64,000 nt of DNA from Kitasatospora cineracea. GTDB lineage: Bacteria > Actinomycetota > Actinomycetes > Streptomycetales > Streptomycetaceae. Position numbers and translations under genes: made by a program. Under the pieces are notes generated by a model. That model worked only from the letters and a program-made list of their open reading frames with translations, did no database searches and was not told the origin of the DNA. Location of the stretch: positions 2,232,001 through 2,296,000 of the forward strand of contig NZ_RJVJ01000001.1 of the NCBI RefSeq assembly GCF_003751605.1, written 5' to 3'. Numbering within the stretch: position 1 is the first letter of the stretch; the number at the start of each line of letters is the position of its first letter. Positions 9,375 to 16,754 of the stretch are shown piece after piece.

Positions 9375-10581
9375 GCGTTTCCGGCGTCCCGGCCCGCTGC
9401 CGCTCCGCGCCTGGTGGGAGCGGCTGCGGGCGCTCCTGATACCGGGCTTGGAGCGGCTGCGGGCGCTCCTGATACCGGGCTGGGAGCGGCTGCGCGCGCT
9501 CCCGGTGACCCGGTGGTGGCGGAGCTTCCCGGTCCTGGGCCGGGCCGGGCTCGCGGTGGTCCTCGTGCTGGGCTGCACCGCGCTGCTGCTGGACGACGGC
9601 TCCCCGGACCAGGCGGCCGCCCAGACCGCGGCGTCCGCGGCCCCGGCCGACCCGTCCGCGGCGCCCGACGACCCGGCCAAGCCCGGCACCGCCGCCACCC
9701 GGAGCCAGCTGCTCAGCCCGCCCGGGACGCTGTTCGGCATCGCCACGCCCAGCGCCCCGAACGCGGAGGAAGCCGCGAACATGGCGCAGATCACCGGGGT
9801 GCGGACGACCGTCCAGGAGTACTTCCTGAAGTGGCACCAGGACTTCGACCAGGCCGCCTTCGACGAGTCGTACCGGCTCGGCGGGGTGCCGCTGCTCACC
9901 TGGGAGCCGTGGTCGGGCGGCGACAAGGCCGTCGACCAGCCGGAGTTCGCGCTGGCGAAGATCGCCGCGGGGTCGCAGGACGACTACGTCAAGCGCTTCG
10001 CGCAGGCGGTGAAGAAGTCCGGCCGGCCGGTGGTGCTGCGGTTCGCGCACGAGATGAACGAGCCCTGGTACACCTGGTCGGAGGACCGCAACGGCAACCG
10101 GAAGGGCGACTACGTCGCGGCCTGGCGGCACGTCCACGACGTGTTCCGGCAGCAGGGCGTGACCAACGTGATCTGGTTCTGGTGCCCGGACCTGCAGAGC
10201 CCCGGCAAGCCCCCGCTGTCCCGGTACTACCCCGGTGACGACTACGTGGACTGGATCGGGACGGAGGCGTACAGCAGCGACGGCGAGACCACCGCGGAGC
10301 AGCTGCTGGGGCCCACCTACCGGGAGTTGACCGCGCTGTCGGACAAGCCGCTGTTCATCGGCGAGGCGGGCGTGCGGCCGTCGCCGGTCAAGGCGCCGCT
10401 GATCAAGGACTTCTTCTCCTGGCTGTCCGCGCACCCGCGGGTGATCGGCTTCGTCTGGTTCCAGTTCTCCGACACCGACGGCTCGCGCTACGACTGGCGG
10501 TTCACCACCTCGCCGGAGGCGCAGCGCGCCTTCCGGGACGGGCTGGGGTCGTTGCCGCTGGTCCCGGGGCCGATGCGCTGA
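9364..10581 (+). CDS. Membrane-anchored GH26-like glycoside hydrolase (paralogue 1)
   Basis: GH26 enzymes are mostly beta-mannanases or beta-1,3/1,4-glucanases using two glutamates. This 405-residue protein has a cytoplasmic N-terminus of three tandem 11-residue units ([WL]ERLRALLIPG, residues 18-50), a membrane helix at about 58-76, a low-complexity Ala/Pro linker and an extracytoplasmic catalytic domain from about 120. The motif RFAHEMNEPWYTW places the acid/base Glu at 230, and FIGEAGVRPS the nucleophile at 334; both are present. It overlaps the preceding gene by 11 nt. A second copy lies at 12955-14118 on the other strand. The substrate is unknown; synteny with a processive GT2 suggests trimming or release of the polymer that enzyme makes. 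Confidence 0.8.
   Translation: MPVKRFRRPGPLPLRAWWERLRALLIPGLERLRALLIPGWERLRALPVTRWWRSFPVLGRAGLAVVLVLGCTALLLDDGSPDQAAAQTAASAAPADPSAAPDDPAKPGTAATRSQLLSPPGTLFGIATPSAPNAEEAANMAQITGVRTTVQEYFLKWHQDFDQAAFDESYRLGGVPLLTWEPWSGGDKAVDQPEFALAKIAAGSQDDYVKRFAQAVKKSGRPVVLRFAHEMNEPWYTWSEDRNGNRKGDYVAAWRHVHDVFRQQGVTNVIWFWCPDLQSPGKPPLSRYYPGDDYVDWIGTEAYSSDGETTAEQLLGPTYRELTALSDKPLFIGEAGVRPSPVKAPLIKDFFSWLSAHPRVIGFVWFQFSDTDGSRYDWRFTTSPEAQRAFRDGLGSLPLVPGPMR
9415..9513 (+). repeat. Three tandem 33-bp units inside the GH26-like gene
   Basis: Copies at 9415-9447, 9448-9480 and 9481-9513 each encode an 11-residue unit. The first two are nearly identical at the DNA level (TGGAGCGG or GGAGCGGCTGCGGGCGCTCC) and the third has diverged at its end. 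The reading frame is kept, so copy number could vary without breaking the gene. Confidence 0.85.
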
Positions 10582-10630
10582 CGGCCCGTCAACCCGCGGG
10601 CCCGCACACAAGTCGTACACGCCGTACCCA

Positions 10631-10636
10631 TATGAT
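10631..10636 (+). promoter_or_regulatory. Candidate -10 for the acyltransferase gene
   Basis: TATGAT fits the TANNNT -10 pattern in an unusually AT-rich stretch (CCATATGATCTGG). No convincing -35 is seen 17-18 nt upstream. It would give a leader of about 76 nt. Confidence 0.35.
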
Positions 10637-10718
10637 CTGGACCCAATCATTGCTGAGAAGGACTTTCGGCGGCTCGGCGAACTGCTTCGCTTGAGAACCG
10701 GGGCAAGGAAGAGGGTTC

Positions 10719-12869
10719 ATGAGCAGTTACCACCAACCCGTCCAGGGCGAGCTGGCGACGGCCGCCCGGACGGGACCGGAGGTCGGTGCCGCGCCGTCGG
10801 TGCCGGGCGGGCGAAGAGCCGACCGGCGCAGGAAGAAGGGCCACAAGGGGGCGTTCCGCCCGGACATCGAGGGCCTGCGGGCGGTCGCGGTCCTGCTGGT
10901 GCTGGTCTACCACGCCGTGCCGAAGTCGCTGCGCGGCGGTTTCGTCGGCGTCGACGTCTTCTTCGTCATCTCCGGCTTCCTGATCACCTCGCTGCTGGTG
11001 AAGGAGATAGGCCGGACCGGCCGGCTCTCGCTGGGCGCGTTCTACGCCCGCCGGGCGAAGCGGCTGCTGCCCGCCGCCTGCCTGGCGGTGCTCGCCGCCG
11101 CGGTGCTGACGTACCTTTACCTGCCGGTGACCCAGCGCTCCACCTTCGGCGGGGACCTGCTGGCCGCGTCGCTGTACGTGGTGAACTGGCGGCTGGCCGA
11201 CCGGTCGGTCGACTACCTGGCCGCGGACGTCCTGCCCTCGCCCGTCCAGCACTTCTGGTCGCTCGCGGTGGAGGAGCAGTTCTACCTGGTCTGGCCGGTG
11301 CTGATCGTGCTGGCGCTCTGGCTCGCCCCGCGGCTGCGCTGGTCGCTGACCCGGATGCTGGCGGTGGCGATCACGCTGGTGGCCGGCGCGTCGCTGGCCT
11401 TCTCGGTGTACTACACCGGCAAGTCCCCGGCGCAGGCGTTCTTCGTCACCCCGACCCGGCTGTGGGAGCTGGCGGTCGGCGCGATCGTCGCGCTGGCGCT
11501 GCCCAAGCTGGCCGGGCTCGGCCGGGGCGCCGGCGCGGCGCTCACCACGCTCGGCCTGCTGGCCGTGCTGGGCGGCGGCTACTTCCTCGACGGCAGCTAC
11601 GCCTGGCCCGGCTACTGGGCGCTGCTGCCCACCGTGGGCGCCGCCCTGGTGCTGATCGGCGGGGTCGGCGGCCCGAGCGGCGCCGGACGGGTGCTGGCCC
11701 TCCCGCCGATGGTGTGGGTCGGCGGCATCAGCTACTCGCTGTACCTGTGGCACTGGCCGCTGCTGGTCGCCGCCCAGGCGAAGTGGGGCGACGGCGGCAA
11801 GGTCGGCGTCCTGGCGGTGGCGGTGTCGGTCGTCCCGGCCTGGCTGTCGCACAAGCTGGTCGAGAACCCGATCCGGTTCTCCGCGGCGCTGTCCCGCCCG
11901 TTCAAGGCCACCTGGGCGGTCGGCGTGCCGTCCACCGCGCTGGCCGTCGCGGCGGGCCTGCTGCTCACCCTCGGCACCGGCGGCGGCAGCGGCGGCCCGG
12001 TGGCCGGTGCGGCCGCGCTGACCGGGCTGAGCGACCAGCAGCAGAGCGACCTGTGGAAGACCGACAAGTACCCGACGGTGCAGCCGGATCCGCTGAAGGC
12101 GACCGCGGACGTCCCGGCGGCCTACGGCATGAAGTGCCAGGCCGGCCAGGAGGCCACCACGGTGGCCAGCTGCGACTTCGGCGACACCTCGGCGGCCACC
12201 GTGGTGGTGATGGCGGGCGACTCGAAGGTCCTGCAGTGGCAGCCGGCCCTGGACGAGATCGGCAAGGCGCACGGCATCCACGTCGTCACCGTGACCAAGT
12301 CCAGCTGCGCGTTCGCCGACACCGTCGCGGTGCTCAACGACCGGCCCTACAAGAGCTGCGCCGACTGGAACAAGAAGGCGATGGCCAAGATCCTCGAGCT
12401 GCGCCCGGCGATGGTGCTCACCTCGCAGAACTCGGCCCACGCGCTGGCGGACGCCTCGGGGTCCGGCGCCGGCGACCTGCCGCCGATGCGCGACGGCCTG
12501 GAGCGCAGCTGGACCAAGCTGCAGAAGGCCGGCATCCCGGTGACGGTGCTGCTGAACAACGTCAACGGCGTGCCCTCGCCGGTGTACGAGTGCGTGGCCA
12601 AGAACAAGTCCAAGCTGTCGGCGTGCGCGTTCGACTCGAACTACGAGACCGCGCAGCTGCAGACCGAGCTGGCCAAGAAGGTCGGCGCGGGCGTCATCGA
12701 CCTCAACCCGATGATCTGCCCGGGCGGGCGCTGCCCCGCGGTGATCGGCTCGGCCCTGGTCTACCGGGACGGCTCGCACATCACCGCGACGTACGTGAAG
12801 ACCCTGGTGCCGGCCCTCCAGGACCGGCTGAAGCAGGAGTTCGACCGCAACCGGATCGCCTGGAAGTAG
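10719..12869 (+). CDS. Acyltransferase-3/SGNH membrane O-acyltransferase (OafA-like)
   Basis: Proteins of this type move an acyl (often acetyl) group across the membrane onto cell-surface polysaccharide or peptidoglycan. The 716-residue product has a cytoplasmic lead of about 45 residues, then the acyltransferase-3 hallmark DIEGLRAVAVLLVLVYHAVP with its conserved His and GVDVFFVISGFLIT, and about ten membrane helices to about residue 430. The C-terminal extracytoplasmic SGNH domain has GDSKVLQWQ (nucleophile Ser) and DGSHITATY (Asp-x-x-His block) near the end. An AAGGAAGAGGG site precedes the ATG. It lies between two GH26-like genes, so the likely substrate is the product of the nearby GT2. 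A bidirectional terminator follows. Confidence 0.9.
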   Translation: MSSYHQPVQGELATAARTGPEVGAAPSVPGGRRADRRRKKGHKGAFRPDIEGLRAVAVLLVLVYHAVPKSLRGGFVGVDVFFVISGFLITSLLVKEIGRTGRLSLGAFYARRAKRLLPAACLAVLAAAVLTYLYLPVTQRSTFGGDLLAASLYVVNWRLADRSVDYLAADVLPSPVQHFWSLAVEEQFYLVWPVLIVLALWLAPRLRWSLTRMLAVAITLVAGASLAFSVYYTGKSPAQAFFVTPTRLWELAVGAIVALALPKLAGLGRGAGAALTTLGLLAVLGGGYFLDGSYAWPGYWALLPTVGAALVLIGGVGGPSGAGRVLALPPMVWVGGISYSLYLWHWPLLVAAQAKWGDGGKVGVLAVAVSVVPAWLSHKLVENPIRFSAALSRPFKATWAVGVPSTALAVAAGLLLTLGTGGGSGGPVAGAAALTGLSDQQQSDLWKTDKYPTVQPDPLKATADVPAAYGMKCQAGQEATTVASCDFGDTSAATVVVMAGDSKVLQWQPALDEIGKAHGIHVVTVTKSSCAFADTVAVLNDRPYKSCADWNKKAMAKILELRPAMVLTSQNSAHALADASGSGAGDLPPMRDGLERSWTKLQKAGIPVTVLLNNVNGVPSPVYECVAKNKSKLSACAFDSNYETAQLQTELAKKVGAGVIDLNPMICPGGRCPAVIGSALVYRDGSHITATYVKTLVPALQDRLKQEFDRNRIAWK

Positions 12870-12887
12870 CGGGCGGCGGGGACGGGA

Positions 12888-12930
12888 AAGGGGCCGGGCC
12901 CGGAGGGATTCCCTCCGGGCCCGGCCCCTT
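12888..12930. terminator. Bidirectional terminator between convergent genes
   Basis: A 20-bp perfect stem (AAGGGGCCGGGCCCGGAGGG and its complement) with a 3-nt loop lies between the acyltransferase stop (12869) and the convergent GH26-like stop (12955). It should serve both strands. Confidence 0.9.
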
Positions 12931-12954
12931 CGTGCTGCGGGGGTTGACGCCGGG

Positions 12955-14118
12955 TCAGCCGCCGAGTCCGTCGGCGAGCTTGACGGTGGCGATGCCGGTG
13001 GAGAACGCGCGCTGCGAGTCGGGGGTCTCGTCGAAGCGCCAGTCGGCCTTGCCGCCGTTGTCGGTGTCGCGCTCGAACCAGATGAAGCCGAGCACGTCCG
13101 GCTGCTGGTTCAGCCAGCTGAAGAAGTCGGTGGTCCACTTCGCCTTCAGCGCGGTGCTGGGCTCGCGGCCGGTCTCGGTGATCAGTATCGGCTTCTTGGT
13201 GATCTTGCGGATGATGTCGAGGGTCGGGCCGAAGGTCTCGGTGGCGGTGGCCTCGTTCTTGGTGCCGTAGCCGGTCAGGCCGACCCAGTCCACGTAGTCG
13301 TCACCGGGGTAGAGCGAGGCCAGGTCGACGTTCGGCACCGGGCGGACGATGTTGGCGCTCCACACCCAGATGGCGTTGTCCGCCCCGACCTCCTTGAAGA
13401 TGTCGTGGATGTGCTTCCAGGCCGCGACGTACTCGCCCTTCTGGTTGCCGTTCTTGGCCTCCGACCAGGGGTACCAGACGCCGTTCATCTCGTGCGCGAA
13501 CCGGATCGCCACCGGCCACTTCTGGGCCGCGACGCCCTGCGCGAAGCGCCGGATGTAGTCGTCGTGGGCGCCGCCGATGATGGTCCGCAGCGCGTACGTC
13601 GGCTGCTCGGTGTGCCCGGCGTCCTCGCCGTCCCAGGGCTCCCAGGAGATCACCGGGAGGGTGCCGTGCTCGTACGCCCGGGACACCGCCTTGGGGTCGA
13701 AGTCGGCGGTCCAGCGCACGAAGTACTCGGTCATGGTGGGCCGGACGCCGGCCTTGTCGGCGATCGAGTCGACCTCGCCGGAGGACCACGGCGCCTCGGG
13801 GGTCGCCACGCCGAAGTACTTGCCGTTCGGGGTGGCGAACACCGACTTGTCGGGCACCGGCGGCGGCGCCGGGTGGATCAGCTGCTGCATGCCGGGGCCG
13901 GCGGCCGGGCGGCCGAGGCCGGAGTACCGGGGACCCATGTCGTCCAGGCGCAGCGCGGCCATCACCCCCCAGCACAGGGCGCCCAGCAGTACGACGTTGA
14001 CGGTCATCCAGACCCGCAGCCGGATCCCGCTGCCGCGGGACCACCAGTGCATCTTCTTGCGGCGCCGAGTGGCGGGGGAGCCCTGGACCGAGCTCTCCGC
14101 GGACGTCGTCTCAGACAC
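12955..14118 (-). CDS. Membrane-anchored GH26-like glycoside hydrolase (paralogue 2)
   Basis: The 387-residue protein has a basic N-terminus (RRRKK), one membrane helix at about 36-56, a Pro-rich linker and an extracytoplasmic GH26-like domain from about 100. RFAHEMNGVWYPW puts the acid/base Glu at 210 and ILITETGREPS the nucleophile at 315. It aligns by eye along its length with the hydrolase at 9364-10581 (shared FGVATP/FGIATP, GEYVAAWKHIHDIF/GDYVAAWRHVHDVF, YPGDDYVDW) but lacks the 11-residue repeats. The gene starts 8 nt inside the end of the GT2 gene, so synthase and hydrolase are translationally coupled. This coupling recalls cellulose and alginate-type operons with a dedicated hydrolase; the actual polymer is not known. 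Confidence 0.82.
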   Translation of the reverse strand: MSETTSAESSVQGSPATRRRKKMHWWSRGSGIRLRVWMTVNVVLLGALCWGVMAALRLDDMGPRYSGLGRPAAGPGMQQLIHPAPPPVPDKSVFATPNGKYFGVATPEAPWSSGEVDSIADKAGVRPTMTEYFVRWTADFDPKAVSRAYEHGTLPVISWEPWDGEDAGHTEQPTYALRTIIGGAHDDYIRRFAQGVAAQKWPVAIRFAHEMNGVWYPWSEAKNGNQKGEYVAAWKHIHDIFKEVGADNAIWVWSANIVRPVPNVDLASLYPGDDYVDWVGLTGYGTKNEATATETFGPTLDIIRKITKKPILITETGREPSTALKAKWTTDFFSWLNQQPDVLGFIWFERDTDNGGKADWRFDETPDSQRAFSTGIATVKLADGLGG

Positions 14119-15430
14119 TCATCATCACCGACCCGGCCAGCATGGCGCTGCCCAGCAGATAGGGGATGACCACCTTGACGCTGCGAACCCGTTCACCCGC
14201 GAAGCTGTCCGCGCGGGTGCCCCAGGAAGCGTTGTGGCCCATCCGGAAGAAGCCCAGCAGCCGGACCGGCAGCAGGATGAAGGTGTTGATCACCATGAAC
14301 ACCGGGAGGAACACCAGGTCCTGTGCCCGGTAGGCGAAGTGCCGGCCGAACCGGATGGCCAGCGAGAGCAGGGACATCACCGCGGCCAGCACCAGGATGG
14401 TGGCGATGGCCTTCCAGTGGACGCCGGGCAGCGGCAGGTCCATGTACAGGCTGGGGCCGGTGTGGCGCCACAGGGCCTTCCCCCAGGAGGCGAAGGAGCC
14501 GAGCAGCACGAACGGCACCAGGATGTCGACCAGGTAGAACAGCGCCAGCATCTTCGCCCGGCGCAGCATCCACGGCAGCATCCGCAGCGTGTTGTACTGC
14601 GAGCCGCGGGCCCAGCGGTACTGCTGCTTGGTGAGCTTGCGCAGTTGCAGCGGCGCGTCCGTGTACACCAGGGAGGTGGACTGGTAGACAGTGCGGTAGC
14701 CCTGCTTGAGGGTGTAGTTGGTCAGCGTCCGGTCGTCGCTGACTTCGAGGAACACCCCGAGGAACTTCTCGTTCAGGAAGTCGTCCATGCAGTCGACCAG
14801 GATCTTCCGGCGGAAGGCGATGGTCCGGCCGGGCAGGCAGCCGACGGTGCCGAGCACGCTCATCGCGGGCATCGAGTACTGGCAGCGGACGCTCTCCAGC
14901 CAGTCCGCCCAGCGGGTGAGCACCGAGCGGCCGGGCTCCAGGATGCGCTGACGGGTGGTCACCCCGCCGACCGTCTCGTCCCGGAACGGCTTGACCAGTT
15001 CCGGGAGGGTGCTGGGCGTCCACACGGTGTCGGAGTCGACCAGCACCGCGATCTCGCTGGTGCAGGCCTCCAGGCCGACCTTCAGGGCGTTGCGCTTGCC
15101 GGGTATCTCGGTCCACAGCCAGTACACGCCGAGCTGGTCGCAGACCTGCTCGAGCACCTCGTTGCGGCGGCCGTTGATGACCACCACCATCTCGGTGGGC
15201 TGCTGGTCGATGATCCGGTCCAGCACCGAGTGGAAGAGATCCGCGGGTTCGTCCACCACGGGGATGATCACCGAAGTGGTCACCTCGTAGGGGCGCTTCC
15301 AGGGCCGGTAGCGGCGGGCCAGGGCGAGCCTGACGAACCAGAGAACCCATATGCCGGTCATGAAGGCGGCGAACGGGTAGACGGTGCCGACGGTCCACCA
15401 CTGGCGGAGCTGGAGCAAGAAAGCGAGCAT
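14111..15430 (-). CDS. Processive family-2 glycosyltransferase (NodC/hyaluronan/chitin-synthase-like)
   Basis: This 439-residue membrane protein probably polymerises and exports a beta-linked polysaccharide from UDP-sugars. N-terminal membrane helices (about 14-36) precede the GT-A domain: TTSVIIPVVDEP near 51, VDSDT (DxD-like, about 131-135), SDDRTL (about 231-236, the acceptor/base Asp region) and QQYRW (269-273, the QxxRW motif of processive synthases). Several C-terminal membrane helices follow. The ATG giving MLAFLLQLRQWW is preferred to an upstream in-frame ATG at 15565 that would add unrelated residues; its Shine-Dalgarno is weak. It is the first gene of a two-gene unit with the GH26-like gene. 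GlcNAc precursor genes flank the region, but the sugar specificity cannot be read from sequence. Confidence 0.88.
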   Translation of the reverse strand: MLAFLLQLRQWWTVGTVYPFAAFMTGIWVLWFVRLALARRYRPWKRPYEVTTSVIIPVVDEPADLFHSVLDRIIDQQPTEMVVVINGRRNEVLEQVCDQLGVYWLWTEIPGKRNALKVGLEACTSEIAVLVDSDTVWTPSTLPELVKPFRDETVGGVTTRQRILEPGRSVLTRWADWLESVRCQYSMPAMSVLGTVGCLPGRTIAFRRKILVDCMDDFLNEKFLGVFLEVSDDRTLTNYTLKQGYRTVYQSTSLVYTDAPLQLRKLTKQQYRWARGSQYNTLRMLPWMLRRAKMLALFYLVDILVPFVLLGSFASWGKALWRHTGPSLYMDLPLPGVHWKAIATILVLAAVMSLLSLAIRFGRHFAYRAQDLVFLPVFMVINTFILLPVRLLGFFRMGHNASWGTRADSFAGERVRSVKVVIPYLLGSAMLAGSVMMSV

Positions 15431-15479
15431 GGCTCCCGAAGCCGTCCTGACTTGACCGAATGTTGGTGAGGCGGTCCTG

Positions 15480-15485
15480 ATGATA
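15480..15485 (-). promoter_or_regulatory. Candidate -10 for the GT2-GH26 unit
   Basis: On the minus strand TATCAT (TANNNT) lies about 50 nt before the GT2 ATG, giving a leader of about 43 nt. No strong -35 is visible at the usual distance. Confidence 0.35.
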
Positions 15486-15662
15486 GACGTCCGCCGGTCG
15501 AGTGAATCCTCGCAAGGAGGGCATAACGGCCCCCCCGGGCGGGGAAACGCGGCAATCGGGACCAAGCCGTGATGCGCCGTCGGTCGAGCCGTACGGACGC
15601 ATACCGGTCGTGCGCGGACGGTTACCGGAACGTGAGGATCCTGTGCGGACCAACCACGGGTT

Positions 15663-16655
15663 TCAGAGCTTGCGCAGCAGCGCCCGGCGGACCTTGTGGT
15701 CCTGCCCCTTCTGCAGCACCAGGGTGGCCCGGCCGCGGGTGGGCAGCACGTTCTCCAGCAGGTTCGGCTTGTTGATGGTCCGCCAGACCTGCCGGCCGTA
15801 GTCCATCGCCTCCTCCTCCGGCACCTCGGTGAACCGCCGGAAGTAGGAGTTCGGGTCCTGGAACGCGGTCTGCCGCAGCTTGCGGAACCGGTCCAGGTAC
15901 CAGGCCTCGATGTCGTCGGTGCGGGCGTCGACGTAGATCGAGAAGTCGAAGTAGTCGGCGACCGCCATCCTGGTCCGCCCGTCGGTGCCGGGCAGGGCCG
16001 GCTGCAGCACGTTGAGGCCCTCGACGATCAGGATGTCCGGGCGCTCCACCACCAGCCGCTCGTCCGGCACGATGTCGTACACCAGGTGCGAGTACACCGG
16101 CGCGGTCACCCGCTCCTTGCCGGCCTTCACGTCCGCGACGAAGCGCATCAGCGCCCGCCGGTCGTACGACTCGGGGAAGCCCTTGCGGGCCATCAGGCCG
16201 CGGCGGCGCAGCTCCGCGTTGGGCAGCAGGAAGCCGTCGGTGGTGACCAGTTCGACCCGCGGGTGCTCGGGCCAGCGGGCCAGCAGTGCCTGCAGCAGCC
16301 GGGCGGTGGTGGACTTGCCGACCGCGACCGAGCCGGCCACGCCGATGATGAACGGGGTGCGGACCCGCTCGGTGTCGGGTGTGTCGAGGAAACTCCCGAT
16401 CGCGCCGCGCAGTTCGTGGGTGGCGTGCACGTAGAGGTTCAGCAGCCGGGACAGCGGGAGGTAGACGTCCCGGACCTCGTCGAGGTCCAGGGCGGTGCCG
16501 AGCCCGCGCAGGCGCTCGACCTCCTCGGCGGTCAGCGGCAGCGGGGTGCGCTCGCGCAGCGCACTCCACTCGGCGCGGTCCAGATCCACGTACGGGGAGG
16601 GAGTGGGCGCGGACGGCGCACCCTTCGTACAGAGTTCGGTCAGCACGGTGTCCAT
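15663..16655 (-). CDS. coaA: Pantothenate kinase, type I
   Basis: CoaA phosphorylates pantothenate in the committed, CoA-inhibited step of coenzyme A synthesis. The 330-residue protein has the P-loop [15 protein letters not shown] at about 105-119, the [11 protein letters not shown] segment, the KGFPESYD motif, and PYDIL-like IVEGLNVLQ in the second half. The C-terminus [21 protein letters not shown] is typical of actinobacterial CoaA. On the minus strand the ATG is preceded by GGAG about 10 nt upstream. It is divergent from glmS, with 99 nt between start codons. Confidence 0.97.
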   Translation of the reverse strand: MDTVLTELCTKGAPSAPTPSPYVDLDRAEWSALRERTPLPLTAEEVERLRGLGTALDLDEVRDVYLPLSRLLNLYVHATHELRGAIGSFLDTPDTERVRTPFIIGVAGSVAVGKSTTARLLQALLARWPEHPRVELVTTDGFLLPNAELRRRGLMARKGFPESYDRRALMRFVADVKAGKERVTAPVYSHLVYDIVPDERLVVERPDILIVEGLNVLQPALPGTDGRTRMAVADYFDFSIYVDARTDDIEAWYLDRFRKLRQTAFQDPNSYFRRFTEVPEEEAMDYGRQVWRTINKPNLLENVLPTRGRATLVLQKGQDHKVRRALLRKL

Positions 16656-16741
16656 TGTGGGCCGTCTCCGGGGCGACGGGTGTTGTGGTGTCGGTCACCC
16701 GGTGTGGTCATCCGACCCCCCGGGGCCCGAACAAGCGCACT

Positions 16742-16747
16742 TATGCT
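16742..16747 (+). promoter_or_regulatory. -10 hexamer for glmS (leaderless transcript likely)
   Basis: TATGCT matches TANNNT and ends 7 nt before the glmS ATG at 16755, so the transcript would begin at or within one nucleotide of the start codon. No Shine-Dalgarno is present upstream of the ATG. Confidence 0.5.
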
Positions 16748-16754
16748 GGCGCAC

